This document shows positions 30,755 to 40,258 of a DNA stretch of 64,000 bases, one piece after another; positions within the stretch are counted from its first letter, which is position 1, and every line of letters starts with the position of its first letter. A program made the translations under genes and the position numbers. Under the pieces are notes generated by a model, which did not search any database, was not told where the DNA came from, and saw only the letters and a list, made by a program, of their open reading frames with translations. Source of the DNA: Streptomyces virginiae. Its GTDB lineage: Bacteria; Actinomycetota; Actinomycetes; Streptomycetales; Streptomycetaceae. The stretch is taken from NCBI RefSeq assembly GCF_000720455.1, contig NZ_JOAK01000015.1, positions 1 to 64,000 of the forward strand, in the 5' to 3' direction.

Positions 30755-31888
30755 TCACGAGGGGGTGGGGGACGGTGCGTCGGGGCCGGCGAGCAGCCGG
30801 AACCGGGCTCCGGCGGGGTCGCCCTCCTCCTGCCACCACAGGAGGACGCGCCAATGCGCCGCGTCGCCCGGGTAGTCCGGCGAGCTCGTGAACCCGCGCA
30901 CTAATTCGCCCGCTACGTCCTCCGCTGTCCGGTTCCTCACTTCTGTGGCGCTGTGCCAGGGATGGGGGAGTGCGTTCCACAGTCCCTCAGGGCCTCGGAC
31001 GTCGAAGCGCCACACCGCGAGCCACGGCGTGACCTCCAGCATCGTGCGCACCTGTTCGGCGTCGAGGTGCAGCCGGGCCGCGATCTCGGGCTCCGCCACC
31101 GACCGGATGCGGGCGGCCACCACGGCCCGGGGCAGCAGCCGTTCGGGCAGCAGCCCCCGGGTGCGCAGGCCGACCAGTTCGTCGAAGGCCAGGTAGCGCA
31201 GACGCAGTTCCAGCTGGCGGCCGATGTGGTCGAGGGCCTCCTCGGCGGCCTCGGCCTGCTCCGCGCCGGGGTCCGCCAGGAGCAGCTGCCGGAAGTCGGA
31301 CTCCGCGTCCACGGCCCAGGCCACCGCGTCCTCGGTGGAGCCCAGCTCGGCGAGGCGGTCCCCGAGGAACACCTTGGCCTGGGCGAGGCCGCGCCGGTTG
31401 ACCGGATCGGCCTGGTCCAGTCCCGCCCACACCTCCACCGCGGTACGGGTCAGATCGCGGGCCCGCTCACCGGCGGCCCGCTCCATGGCGCTCGGGCCGT
31501 CGCCGGCGGCCGGACCCAGCGGGTGCCTGGGCAGCCGGTCCGCGTCGCTCAGCGGCCAGGCCAGCCACACCCCGTGGTTGATCAGCCCGCGGGCGTACCA
31601 GCGGGCGTACTCCGGGGTGTGCCGGGCGGCGCGTTCGGAGCTGCGCAGGCCCTCCTCGATGGTGGCGAGGGCGCCCGCGCGGTCCCCCGCGGCGAACCGC
31701 AGGGCGGCCCGGTCGGCGAGGCGCAGCCCGAGCAGGGCGGTGCACTCGGGGTCGTCCGGGAGCGTGCGCAGGGCGCCGATCAGCTCGTCCAGGAGCCCCT
31801 CGCGCGCCGTCGGATCCGTCCCCGCGGCCCCCGCCCGCACCCGCGCCCATTGGTCGTCCAGCCGAAGAACGGCCTCCCGCTGCACCAT
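30755..31888 (-). CDS. Hypothetical helical-repeat protein (TPR-like)
   Basis: A 377-residue soluble protein. The first 230 residues are helix pairs rich in Ala and Leu (ECTALLGLRLADRAALRFAAGDRAGALATIEEGL, GLAQAKVFLGDRLAELG) that resemble tetratricopeptide repeats. The C-terminal 130 residues include a helix-turn-helix-like PEIAARLHLDAEQVRTMLEVTP and the tail HWRVLLWWQEEGDPAGARFRLL. I do not recognise a named family. It lies between an ABC exporter and ctaA on one strand. Confidence 0.7.
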   Translation of the reverse strand: MVQREAVLRLDDQWARVRAGAAGTDPTAREGLLDELIGALRTLPDDPECTALLGLRLADRAALRFAAGDRAGALATIEEGLRSSERAARHTPEYARWYARGLINHGVWLAWPLSDADRLPRHPLGPAAGDGPSAMERAAGERARDLTRTAVEVWAGLDQADPVNRRGLAQAKVFLGDRLAELGSTEDAVAWAVDAESDFRQLLLADPGAEQAEAAEEALDHIGRQLELRLRYLAFDELVGLRTRGLLPERLLPRAVVAARIRSVAEPEIAARLHLDAEQVRTMLEVTPWLAVWRFDVRGPEGLWNALPHPWHSATEVRNRTAEDVAGELVRGFTSSPDYPGDAAHWRVLLWWQEEGDPAGARFRLLAGPDAPSPTPS

Positions 31889-31956
31889 GTCCGCCCCCCG
31901 GCTTCATGTGTGGAGGCGCCCATCCTCCCGGCTGCGGCGCCGCGAGGGAAAGGGTT

Positions 31957-32724
31957 TCATTCCCAGCGGAAGAGCCGCGCGGCGGCGCCCAGACCGAGTA
32001 CGGACCAGGCCGTCAGGACGGCCGCGTCACCCCACGGCAGCACGGCCCCGTTGCGGAGCACCTCGCGCAGCCCGTCGGACAGGGCCGAGATCGGCAGCAG
32101 TCCCAGGACGGACTGCGCCGCCTCGGGGAACTTGTCGAGGGGCACGATCACCCCGCCGCCGACCAGCAGCAGCAGGAAGACCAGGTTGGCGGCGGCCAGC
32201 GTGGCCTCGGCCTTGAGCGTGCCCGCCATCAGCAGGCCGAGCCCGGAGAAGGCGGCGGTGCCCAGCAGCACCAGCACGGCGACCGACAGCGGATCGCCCT
32301 GCGGGGACCAGCCCAGGGCGAGGGCGATCACCGTCAGCAGGGCGATCTGCAGCACCTCGGTGACCAGCACCGAGAGGGTCTTGGCGGCCATCAGCGCCCA
32401 GCGCGGCAGCGGGGAGGCCCCGAGTCGCTTGAGCACCCCGTAGCGGCGGTCGAAGCCGGTGGCGATGGCCTGGCCGGTGAAGGCGGTCGACATCACGGCG
32501 AGCGCCAGGATGCCGGGGGCGAGGAAGTCCACCGACTTCCCGGCGCCCGTGTCGACGATGTCGACGGCGGAGAACAGCACCAGGAGCAGCGCCGGGATGA
32601 TCACGGTCAGGAGCAGCTGCTCGCCGTTGCGCAGCAGCATCCGCGTCTCCAGCGCCGTCTGGGCGAGGATCATGCGGGACACGGGCGCGGCCCCCGGGCG
32701 GGGGGCGAACGTACCGGCGCTCAT
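31957..32724 (-). CDS. ABC-2 type transporter permease
   Basis: A 255-residue membrane protein with six predicted helices and the DrrB-like layout: ALETRMLLRNGEQLLLTVIIPALLLVLF at the first helix and GFDRRYGVLKRLGASPLPRWALMAAK in the cytoplasmic loop. The start overlaps the ATPase stop as ATGA, so they form one exporter. Substrate unknown; such pairs next to ctaA are a common actinobacterial arrangement. Confidence 0.92.
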   Translation of the reverse strand: MSAGTFAPRPGAAPVSRMILAQTALETRMLLRNGEQLLLTVIIPALLLVLFSAVDIVDTGAGKSVDFLAPGILALAVMSTAFTGQAIATGFDRRYGVLKRLGASPLPRWALMAAKTLSVLVTEVLQIALLTVIALALGWSPQGDPLSVAVLVLLGTAAFSGLGLLMAGTLKAEATLAAANLVFLLLLVGGGVIVPLDKFPEAAQSVLGLLPISALSDGLREVLRNGAVLPWGDAAVLTAWSVLGLGAAARLFRWE

Positions 32725-33647
32725 GCGCGCAGCTCCTTACCGGTCAGTTCGAGGAAGACGTCTTCGAGGGTGTGCCGTTCCACCGCGAGGCTGTCCGGCA
32801 TCACGCCGTTCTGCGCGCACCAGGAGGCGACGGTGGCCAGCAGCTGCGGGTCGACCTCGCCGGTCACCCGGTAGACGCCCGGGGCGACCTCGGCCGCCTG
32901 GGTGCCGTCGGGCAGGGCCTTCAGCAGCGAGGCGAGGTCCAGGGAGGGGCGGCCGGTGAAGCGCAGGGTGTTCTCGGCGCCGCCGCGGCACAGCTGCTCG
33001 GGGCTGCCGTGGGCGATGACCCGGCCCGCGTCCACGATGGCGACCTCGTCCGAGAGCTGCTCGGCCTCGTCCATGTGGTGGGTGGTGAGGACGACGGTGA
33101 CCCCGTCGGCGCGCAGTTCCCGTACGAGGTCCCAGGTGGCGCGGCGGGCCTGCGGGTCGAGGCCGGCGGTGGGCTCGTCGAGGAAGACCAGCTCGGGGCG
33201 GCCCACGACGGCCATGGCCAGGGCGAGGCGCTGCTGCTGGCCGCCGGAGAGCCGTCGGTAGGGGGTGCGGCCGCAGCCGCCGAGTCCGAGGCGTTCCACC
33301 AGGGTGTCCGGATCGAGCGGGTCGGCGTACAGCTTGGCCATGTGGCGCAGCATCTCGACGGCGCGGGCCCCGGAGTACACGCCTCCGGACTGGAGCATCA
33401 CGCCGATCCGCGGGCGCAGGGCCTCCGCCCGGGCGACCGGGTCGAGGCCGAGGACGCGGACGGTGCCGGCGTCGGGGCGGTGGTAGCCCTCGCAGGTCTC
33501 CACCGTGGTCGTCTTGCCCGCGCCGTTGGGACCGAGTACCGCGGTGACGGAGGCCCTGCGGACGGTGAGGTCCAGTCCGTCCACCGCGGTCTTGGCGCCG
33601 TACCGCTTCACCAGTCCGCGGATCTCCACGGCGGGGTCGTTGCTCAT
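32721..33647 (-). CDS. ABC transporter ATP-binding protein (DrrA-like)
   Basis: A 308-residue ATPase with Walker A GPNGAGKTT, signature LSGGQQQRLALAMA, Walker B LVFLDEPTAGLD and the switch histidine in VVLTTHHMDEAEQL. The C-terminal 80 residues form the extra domain usual in DrrA-type exporters. It drives export through the overlapping permease gene and is divergent from the suf operon. Confidence 0.95.
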   Translation of the reverse strand: MSNDPAVEIRGLVKRYGAKTAVDGLDLTVRRASVTAVLGPNGAGKTTTVETCEGYHRPDAGTVRVLGLDPVARAEALRPRIGVMLQSGGVYSGARAVEMLRHMAKLYADPLDPDTLVERLGLGGCGRTPYRRLSGGQQQRLALAMAVVGRPELVFLDEPTAGLDPQARRATWDLVRELRADGVTVVLTTHHMDEAEQLSDEVAIVDAGRVIAHGSPEQLCRGGAENTLRFTGRPSLDLASLLKALPDGTQAAEVAPGVYRVTGEVDPQLLATVASWCAQNGVMPDSLAVERHTLEDVFLELTGKELRA

Positions 33648-34005
33648 GGTGGGTGAGTCTACGGAGCCGCGGGGCGGGTCCCGGGTCCCGGGTCCTGAGG
33701 GCCGGTTTATTCGAACGCCCGGTCGCGGAATCGGCTTTTTTCAGTCCGGTGGTCCTGGGCGGCCCATCCGGTTTCGGTGATCTTTTATGGAACGCGGCGT
33801 TCGGGGCGCCAGGAGCGGCCGTGGGCGCATGAGTGCTGGTGGGGGCCGGGAATCCGGTGGGGCGGGGTGCTCGCAGGGTGAGTGGAATAAGTCCCTCCGA
33901 ATAACTCTCCGTCGATAAATAAGGTAACCCTTAGTGATGGAGGCCACCAGGGGTGGCCTCCGTCACGGCTTGTCCGGGCTCGGTTAATTACGCAACAATG
34001 GCGTT
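33648..34005. other. Divergent intergenic region ABC exporter/sufR
   Basis: 358 bp with the lowest local GC in this part of the window. It contains an inverted repeat TAAGG-N4-CCTTA (33920-33933), a perfect 10-bp hairpin (33939-33961), an AT-rich TTAATTA (33984-33990) where a -10 for a leaderless sufR mRNA would lie, and the SufR-type operator at its end. A 43-codon open frame from 33787 has no support as a gene. Confidence 0.6.
33939..33961. other. Perfect hairpin upstream of sufR
   Basis: GGAGGCCACC-AGG-GGTGGCCTCC, a 10-bp stem with a 3-nt loop, lies 45 bp upstream of sufR between two divergent genes. With no gene ending here, a terminator role is unlikely; it could be a protein site or a leader-RNA structure. 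Confidence 0.55.
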
Positions 34006-34006
34006 G
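33993..34006. promoter_or_regulatory. SufR-type operator overlapping the sufR start
   Basis: CAAC-AATGGC-GTTG exactly fits the CAAC-N6-GTTG consensus described for cyanobacterial SufR. Its last G is the first base of the sufR GTG start. This implies direct autorepression of the suf operon from a leaderless or nearly leaderless transcript. Actinobacterial SufR sites reported elsewhere can differ, so the match is notable. Confidence 0.65.
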
Positions 34007-34767
34007 TGAAATACGGCGAACGGCAGAACGAGGCCCCCCAGGGGGAGCTCGCCACCGGGGAGCGGTCAACCCGCAACCGCGTGGCGCGCTCGATCCTGGA
34101 CCACGGCCCGTCCACCGTCGCCGACCTCGCCCAGCGCCTCGGCCTCACCCAGGCCGCCGTCCGCCGCCACCTCGACACGCTCGTCGCCGACGACGTGGTC
34201 GAAGCCCGTGAGCAGCGCGTGTACGGAGCGCGGACCCGGGGTCGGCCCGCCAAGGTCTTCGCGCTCACCGACTGCGGCCGCGACGCCTTCGACCAGTCCT
34301 ACGACAAGCTCGCCGCGGACGCCCTGCGCTGGATCGCGCAGTCCGTCGGCGGCGGCGAACAGGGCGAGGCGGCCGTCGCCGCCTTCGCCCGGTCGCGGAT
34401 GGAATCGCAGGCGCAGGCCTACCGGGAAGCCGTCGAGGCGGCCGCCCCCGAGGGCCGCACGGAGGCCCTTGCCAAGGCGTTGACGCAGGACGGGTACGCT
34501 GCTACGGCGAAGAGCGCTCCCGGTCCGCACAGCGGTGAACAGCTCTGCCAGCACCACTGCCCGGTCGCCCACGTGGCCGAGCAGTTCCCGCAGCTCTGCG
34601 AGGCGGAGACCGAGGTCTTCTCGCGCCTGCTCGGGACGCACGTGCAGCGCCTCGCCACGATCGCCCATGGCGACGGAGTGTGCACGACGTTCATTCCGCG
34701 AAGCGCGGGCACCACACAGACCGACACATCAGTATCTGCAAGTACGGCCGGGAGGAACCCCGCATGA
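34006..34767 (+). CDS. sufR: Iron-sulphur cluster regulator SufR
   Basis: A 253-residue repressor of the suf operon. The N-terminal winged helix is clear ([38 protein letters not shown], about 33-70). The C-terminal half has cysteines placed as iron-sulphur ligands: C181-HH-C185, C198 and C226 ([22 protein letters not shown]). With cluster bound SufR represses; cluster loss releases the operon. The start is GTG at 34006, covered by an operator-like palindrome. It overlaps sufB as ATGA. Confidence 0.93.
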   Translation: MKYGERQNEAPQGELATGERSTRNRVARSILDHGPSTVADLAQRLGLTQAAVRRHLDTLVADDVVEAREQRVYGARTRGRPAKVFALTDCGRDAFDQSYDKLAADALRWIAQSVGGGEQGEAAVAAFARSRMESQAQAYREAVEAAAPEGRTEALAKALTQDGYAATAKSAPGPHSGEQLCQHHCPVAHVAEQFPQLCEAETEVFSRLLGTHVQRLATIAHGDGVCTTFIPRSAGTTQTDTSVSASTAGRNPA

Positions 34768-36179
34768 CCACGGAGACCGCTCACCCTGAGCTCGATGGCC
34801 TGGGCACCTATGAATACGGCTGGGCCGACTCCGACGCGGCCGGTGCCGCTGCCAAGCGGGGTCTGTCCGAGGACGTCGTCCGCGACATCTCGGCGAAGAA
34901 GTCCGAGCCGGAGTGGATGCTGAACCTCCGCCTCAAGGGCCTCAAGCTCTTCGACAAGAAGCCCATGCCGATGTGGGGCTCCGACCTCTCGGGCATCGAC
35001 TTCAACAACATCAAGTACTTCGTGCGCTCCACCGAGAAGCAGGCCGCTTCCTGGGAGGAACTGCCCGAGGACATCAAGAACACCTACGACAAGCTCGGCA
35101 TCCCGGAGGCGGAGAAGCAGCGCCTCGTCGCCGGTGTCGCGGCCCAGTACGAGTCCGAGGTCGTCTACCACCAGATCCGCGAGGACCTGGAGGAGCAGGG
35201 CGTGATCTTCCTCGACACGGACACCGCGCTCAAGGAGCACCCGGAGCTCTTCCAGGAGTACTTCGGCACGGTCATCCCGGTCGGCGACAACAAGTTCGCC
35301 TCGCTGAACACCGCGGTGTGGTCCGGCGGCTCGTTCATCTACGTCCCCAAGGGTGTCCACGTGGACATCCCGCTCCAGGCCTACTTCCGTATCAACACGG
35401 AGAACATGGGCCAGTTCGAGCGGACGCTGATCATCGTCGACGAGGACGCCTACGTCCACTACGTCGAGGGCTGCACCGCCCCGATCTACTCCTCGGACTC
35501 GCTGCACAGCGCCGTCGTCGAGATCATCGTGAAGAAGGGCGGCCGCTGCCGCTACACGACGATCCAGAACTGGTCGAACAACGTCTACAACCTGGTCACC
35601 AAGCGCGCCGTGGCGTACGAGGGCGCGACCATGGAGTGGATCGACGGCAACATCGGCTCCAAGGTCACCATGAAGTACCCGGCCGTCTACCTGATGGGCG
35701 AGCACGCCAAGGGCGAGACCCTGTCCATCGCCTTCGCGGGCGAGGGCCAGCACCAGGACGCCGGCTCCAAGATGGTCCACATGGCGCCCAACACCTCCTC
35801 GAACATCGTCTCCAAGTCGGTGGCCCGTGGCGGTGGCCGCACCTCCTACCGCGGTCTGGTCGAGATCGGCGAGGGCGCAGCCGGCTCGAAGTCCAACGTC
35901 CTGTGCGACGCGCTGCTCGTGGACACCATCTCCCGCTCGGACACGTACCCGTACGTGGACGTCCGCGAGGACGACGTGACGATGGGCCACGAGGCCACCG
36001 TCTCCAAGGTCTCCGACGACCAGCTCTTCTACCTGATGCAGCGCGGCCTCACCGAGTTCGAGGCCATGGCCATGATCGTGCGCGGCTTCGTCGAGCCGAT
36101 CGCGAAGGAGCTGCCCATGGAGTACGCGCTGGAGCTCAACCGGCTGATCGAGCTGCAGATGGAGGGCTCGGTCGGCTGA
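34764..36179 (+). CDS. sufB: Fe-S cluster scaffold subunit SufB
   Basis: A 471-residue SufBCD scaffold protein. [31 protein letters not shown] at the N-terminus, [22 protein letters not shown] and [24 protein letters not shown] in the beta-helix core, and [24 protein letters not shown] near the end with the assembly cysteine are family signatures. ATG at 34764 overlaps sufR. Confidence 0.98.
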   Translation: MTTETAHPELDGLGTYEYGWADSDAAGAAAKRGLSEDVVRDISAKKSEPEWMLNLRLKGLKLFDKKPMPMWGSDLSGIDFNNIKYFVRSTEKQAASWEELPEDIKNTYDKLGIPEAEKQRLVAGVAAQYESEVVYHQIREDLEEQGVIFLDTDTALKEHPELFQEYFGTVIPVGDNKFASLNTAVWSGGSFIYVPKGVHVDIPLQAYFRINTENMGQFERTLIIVDEDAYVHYVEGCTAPIYSSDSLHSAVVEIIVKKGGRCRYTTIQNWSNNVYNLVTKRAVAYEGATMEWIDGNIGSKVTMKYPAVYLMGEHAKGETLSIAFAGEGQHQDAGSKMVHMAPNTSSNIVSKSVARGGGRTSYRGLVEIGEGAAGSKSNVLCDALLVDTISRSDTYPYVDVREDDVTMGHEATVSKVSDDQLFYLMQRGLTEFEAMAMIVRGFVEPIAKELPMEYALELNRLIELQMEGSVG

Positions 36180-36250
36180 CCCGCCGAACGCCCCCGTACC
36201 GCAGCACAGCGACGATTCTGTAGACGTAGGAAGAGAGCAACACGACAGCC

Positions 36251-37429
36251 ATGGCTGAGGCTCAGAACATTCCGGCGGGCTCCACCACCGCCGGCGCGAT
36301 CGCGGTGGCCGCAGAGTCCACCGTCGCCACCCGGATGAGTGCGCCCCCGTCCTTCGACGTGGCCGACTTCCCGGTTCCGCACGGCCGCGAGGAGGAGTGG
36401 CGCTTCACGCCGCTCGCCCGCCTCAAGGGCCTGCACGACGGCACCGCTGTCGCGGACGGCACCATGAAGGCCCAGATCGACGCGCCCGAGGGCGTCACGG
36501 TCGAGTCCGTGGAGCGCGGCGACGAGCGGATCGGCAAGGCCGGCACCCCCGTCGACCGCGTCGCCGCACAGGCCTTCTCGTCCTTCGCCAAGGCCACGGT
36601 CATCACCGTGCCCAAGGAGACCGTGCTCGGCGAGCCGATCCGGGTCGCCCTGCACGGCGAGGGCGGCACGACCTTCGGCCACACCGTCTTCGACGTGAAG
36701 CCCTTCGCCGAGGCGATCATCGTGATCGACCACACCGGCGACGGCGTGCGCGCCGCCAACGTGGACATCCTCGTCGGCGACGGCGCCAAGGTGACCTTCG
36801 TGTCCGTCCAGGACTGGGACGACACCGCCGTCCACACCTCGCAGCACAACGCCCTCGTCGGCCGCGACGCGAGCTTCAAGTCCGTGGTCGTCACCTTCGG
36901 CGGCGACCTGGTCCGCCTCCACCCGCGCGTCACCTACGCGGGCCCCGGCGGCGAGGCCGAGATGCTCGGCGTGTACTTCACGGACGCCGGCCAGCACCAG
37001 GAGCACCGCCTCCTCGTCACGCACGACGCCCCGCACTGCAAGTCGAACGTGGTCTACAAGGGCGCCCTCCAGGGCCAGGACGCCCACGCCGTCTGGATCG
37101 GTGACGTGCTCATCGAGAAGAGCGCCGAGGGCACCGACACGTACGAGATGAACCGCAACCTCGTCCTCACCGACGGCGCGCGGGTCGACTCCGTGCCGAA
37201 CCTGGAGATCGAGACCGGCGAGATCGTCGGCGCCGGCCACGCCTCCGCCACCGGCCGCTTCGACGACGAGCAGCTCTTCTACCTGCAGGCCCGCGGCATC
37301 CCGGCCGACGAAGCCCGTCGCCTGGTCGTCCGCGGCTTCTTCGCCGAGCTCGTCCAGCAGATCGGTGTCGACGACATCGAGGAGCGCCTGATCTCCAAGA
37401 TCGAGGCCGAGCTCCAGGGTTCCGTCTGA
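36251..37429 (+). CDS. sufD: Fe-S cluster assembly protein SufD
   Basis: A 392-residue SufB paralogue completing the SufBC2D complex. PHGREEEWRFTPLARLKGL near residue 48 and the C-terminal HASATGRFDDEQLFYLQARGIPADEARRLVVRGFF are typical, with the conserved His in GHASA. The 71-bp gap from sufB holds a ribosome site but no terminator. Confidence 0.97.
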   Translation: MAEAQNIPAGSTTAGAIAVAAESTVATRMSAPPSFDVADFPVPHGREEEWRFTPLARLKGLHDGTAVADGTMKAQIDAPEGVTVESVERGDERIGKAGTPVDRVAAQAFSSFAKATVITVPKETVLGEPIRVALHGEGGTTFGHTVFDVKPFAEAIIVIDHTGDGVRAANVDILVGDGAKVTFVSVQDWDDTAVHTSQHNALVGRDASFKSVVVTFGGDLVRLHPRVTYAGPGGEAEMLGVYFTDAGQHQEHRLLVTHDAPHCKSNVVYKGALQGQDAHAVWIGDVLIEKSAEGTDTYEMNRNLVLTDGARVDSVPNLEIETGEIVGAGHASATGRFDDEQLFYLQARGIPADEARRLVVRGFFAELVQQIGVDDIEERLISKIEAELQGSV

Positions 37430-37746
37430 TGAACTACGTCAAGGCCTGCGCGCTGAGCGAGCTGGAGGAGAACACCCCCAAGCGGGTGGAACTCGACGGC
37501 ACGCCGGTGTCCATCATCTCCACCGACGGGGAGGTGTTCGCCATCAACGACATCTGCTCGCACGCGAACGTCTCGCTCTCGGAGGGCGAGGTCGAGGACT
37601 GCATGATCGAGTGCTGGCTGCACGGGTCGGCCTTCGACCTGCGCACCGGCAAGCCCTCCGGTCTGCCCGCGACGCGCCCCGTTCCCGTATACCCCGTAAA
37701 GATCGAAGGGGACGACGTGCTCGTCTCCCTCACCCAGGAGTCCTGA
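37429..37746 (+). CDS. Rieske-type ferredoxin of the suf operon
   Basis: A 105-residue soluble Rieske ferredoxin like those of bacterial dioxygenases. Cluster ligands are C43-S-H45 and C62-WL-H65, with no disulphide cysteines, so a low-potential dioxygenase type. It overlaps sufD as TGATG and precedes sufC by 7 bp, so it belongs to the operon. It could supply electrons during cluster assembly, but no dioxygenase partner is present. Confidence 0.92.
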   Translation: MNYVKACALSELEENTPKRVELDGTPVSIISTDGEVFAINDICSHANVSLSEGEVEDCMIECWLHGSAFDLRTGKPSGLPATRPVPVYPVKIEGDDVLVSLTQES

Positions 37747-37753
37747 GGTATCC

Positions 37754-38521
37754 ATGGCAACGCTTGAAATCCACGACCTGCACGTCTCCGTCGAGGCCGA
37801 GAACGGCGCCCGCGAGATCCTCAAGGGCGTCGACCTCACCGTCAAGCAGGGTGAGACGCACGCCATCATGGGTCCGAACGGCTCCGGCAAGTCCACCCTG
37901 GCGTACTCCCTGGCCGGTCACCCGAAGTACACCATCACCAGTGGCACCGTGACCCTCGACGGCGAGGACGTCCTGGAGATGTCCGTCGACGAGCGCGCCC
38001 GCGCCGGCGTCTTCCTCGCCATGCAGTACCCGGTCGAGGTCCCCGGCGTCTCGGTCTCCAACTTCCTGCGCACCTCCGCCACCGCCATCCGCGGCGAGGC
38101 CCCCAAGCTGCGCACCTGGGTGAAGGAGGTCAAGTCCGCCATGGAGCAGCTCCAGATGGACCCGGCCTTCGCCGAGCGCAACGTCAACGAGGGCTTCTCC
38201 GGCGGTGAGAAGAAGCGCCACGAGATCCTCCAGCTGGAGCTCCTCAAGCCGAAGATCGCGATCCTCGACGAGACCGACTCCGGTCTCGACGTCGACGCCC
38301 TGCGCCAGGTCTCCGAGGGCGTCAACCGCGTCCGCGCGACCGGCGAGGTCGGCACGCTGCTGATCACGCACTACACGCGGATCCTCCGCTACATCAAGCC
38401 CGACTTCGTCCACGTCTTCTCCGAGGGCCGCATCGCCGAGTCCGGTGGCGCCGAGCTCGCCGACAAGCTGGAGGCCGAAGGCTACGAGTCGTACAGCACG
38501 AAGGGTGGCGCGACCGCGTGA
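37754..38521 (+). CDS. sufC: Fe-S cluster assembly ATPase SufC
   Basis: A 255-residue soluble ABC-type ATPase driving SufBCD. Walker A is GPNGSGKST, the signature is FSGGEKKRHEILQLELL, and Walker B is IAILDETDSGLDVDALR; all are the SufC-specific variants. It overlaps sufS as GTGA. Confidence 0.98.
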   Translation: MATLEIHDLHVSVEAENGAREILKGVDLTVKQGETHAIMGPNGSGKSTLAYSLAGHPKYTITSGTVTLDGEDVLEMSVDERARAGVFLAMQYPVEVPGVSVSNFLRTSATAIRGEAPKLRTWVKEVKSAMEQLQMDPAFAERNVNEGFSGGEKKRHEILQLELLKPKIAILDETDSGLDVDALRQVSEGVNRVRATGEVGTLLITHYTRILRYIKPDFVHVFSEGRIAESGGAELADKLEAEGYESYSTKGGATA

Positions 38522-39774
38522 CACAGTTGCCTGGCCTCCTCGACATCGAGGCGATCCGAAAGGACTTCCCCCTTCTGGATCGTGTGGTCCACGACGGGAA
38601 GAAGATCGTTTACCTGGACAACGCGGCGACCTCGCAGAAGCCGCGCCAGGTGCTCGACGCGCTGAACGAGTACTACGAGCAGCACAACGCCAACGTCCAC
38701 CGTGGCGTGCACGTGCTCGCCGAGGAGGCCACGGCGCTGTACGAGGGCGCTCGCGACAAGGTCGCCGCCTTCATCAACGCGCCGAGCCGCGACGAGGTGA
38801 TCTTCACCAAGAACGCCTCGGAGTCGCTCAACCTGGTCGCGAACATGCTCGGCTGGGCGGACGAGCCCTACCGGGTCGACCGCGACACCGAGATCGCCAT
38901 CACGGAGATGGAGCACCACTCCAACATCGTGCCGTGGCAGCTGCTCTCGCAGCGCACCGGCGCGAAGCTGAAGTGGTTCGGCCTCACCGACGACGGCCGG
39001 CTCGACCTGTCCAACATCGAAGAGGTCATCACGGAGAAGACGAAGATCGTCTCCTTCACGCTGGTCTCCAACATCATGGGCACGGTCAACCCGGTCGAGG
39101 CGATCGTCCGGCGCGCCCAGGACGTCGGCGCGCTGGTGCTGATCGACGCCTCCCAGGCCGCTCCGCACATGCCGCTGGACGTGCAGGCGCTCGGCGCCGA
39201 CTTCGTGGCCTTCACCGGCCACAAGATGTGCGGCCCGACCGGCATCGGCGTCCTGTGGGGCCGCCAGGAGCTGCTGGAGGACCTGCCTCCGTTCCTCGGC
39301 GGCGGCGAGATGATCGAGACCGTGTCGATGCACGCCTCGACCTACGCCCCGGCGCCGCACAAGTTCGAGGCCGGTACGCCCCCGATCGCCCAGGCCGTCG
39401 GTCTCGGTGCGGCCGTGGACTACCTGTCCGCCATCGGCATGGACAAGATCGCCGCGCACGAGCACGCGATCACCGAGTACGCGATCAAGCGCCTCGCCGA
39501 GGTGCCCGACCTGCGGATCATCGGCCCCACCACGGCCGAGGACCGCGGAGCCGCGATCTCCTTCGTACTCGGCGACATCCACCCGCACGACGTCGGCCAG
39601 GTCCTGGACGAGCAGGGCATCGCGGTCCGCGTGGGACACCACTGCGCGCGCCCCGTCTGCCTGCGCTACGGAATTCCGGCGACGACGCGAGCGTCTTTCT
39701 ACCTGTACTCCTCTCCGGCCGATGTCGACGCGCTGATCGACGGGCTGGAGCACGTACGGAACTTCTTCGGCTGA
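38518..39774 (+). CDS. sufS: Cysteine desulphurase SufS
   Basis: A 418-residue class-V aminotransferase-fold enzyme releasing sulphur from cysteine. Lys236 in AFTGHKMCGPTG binds PLP, His in MEHHSNIVPW and Cys376 in RVGHHCARPVC is the persulphide cysteine. The pattern is group II (SufS), which depends on a sulphur carrier, here the next gene sufU. GTG start overlaps sufC. Confidence 0.97.
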   Translation: MTQLPGLLDIEAIRKDFPLLDRVVHDGKKIVYLDNAATSQKPRQVLDALNEYYEQHNANVHRGVHVLAEEATALYEGARDKVAAFINAPSRDEVIFTKNASESLNLVANMLGWADEPYRVDRDTEIAITEMEHHSNIVPWQLLSQRTGAKLKWFGLTDDGRLDLSNIEEVITEKTKIVSFTLVSNIMGTVNPVEAIVRRAQDVGALVLIDASQAAPHMPLDVQALGADFVAFTGHKMCGPTGIGVLWGRQELLEDLPPFLGGGEMIETVSMHASTYAPAPHKFEAGTPPIAQAVGLGAAVDYLSAIGMDKIAAHEHAITEYAIKRLAEVPDLRIIGPTTAEDRGAAISFVLGDIHPHDVGQVLDEQGIAVRVGHHCARPVCLRYGIPATTRASFYLYSSPADVDALIDGLEHVRNFFG

Positions 39775-39796
39775 CGGACGAGGCGACGAGGACGCA

Positions 39797-40258
39797 GTGA
39801 AGCTGGATTCGATGTACCAGGAACTGATCCTGGACCACTACAAGCACCCGCACGGGCGTGGCCTGCGCGACGGCGACGCCGAGGTGCACCACGTCAACCC
39901 GACCTGCGGTGACGAGATCACGCTGCGCGTGAAGTACGACGGTGAGACGCTGACAGATGTCAGCTACGAGGGCCAGGGCTGCTCCATCAGCCAGGCCAGC
40001 GCCTCCGTACTGAACGAGCTGCTCGTGGGCAAGGAACTGGCCGAGGCGCAGAAGATCCAGGCCGTGTTCCTGGAGATGATGCAGTCCAAGGGCAAGATCG
40101 AGCCCGACGAGGCCATGGAGGAGGTGCTGGAGGACGCGGTCGCGTTCGTCGGCGTCTCGAAGTACCCGGCCCGTGTGAAGTGTGCTCTGCTGAGCTGGAT
40201 GGCGTGGAAGGACGCGACGGCCCAGGCTCTGGGCGACGCGGAGAGGAAGACGGCATGA
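39797..40258 (+). CDS. sufU: Zn-dependent sulphurtransferase SufU
   Basis: A 153-residue SufU that accepts persulphide from SufS. The zinc ligands C37 and D39 (NPTCGDE), C62 (GQGCSIS) and C129 (RVKCALL) are all present, along with the SufU-type insertion before the last cysteine. GTG at 39797 is the start and the stop overlaps the next gene as ATGA. No sufE is present, fitting a Gram-positive SUF system. Confidence 0.96.
   Translation: MKLDSMYQELILDHYKHPHGRGLRDGDAEVHHVNPTCGDEITLRVKYDGETLTDVSYEGQGCSISQASASVLNELLVGKELAEAQKIQAVFLEMMQSKGKIEPDEAMEEVLEDAVAFVGVSKYPARVKCALLSWMAWKDATAQALGDAERKTA

Noticed and set aside
33787..33918. 43-codon open frame in the sufR upstream region
   Set aside because: It has no ribosome binding site and unusual codon use, and it lies in a promoter region.
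33920..33933. Iron box (DmdR/IdeR type) upstream of sufR
   Set aside because: The arms TAAGG/CCTTA have a 4-bp spacer; the 19-bp consensus with its longer spacing is not matched.
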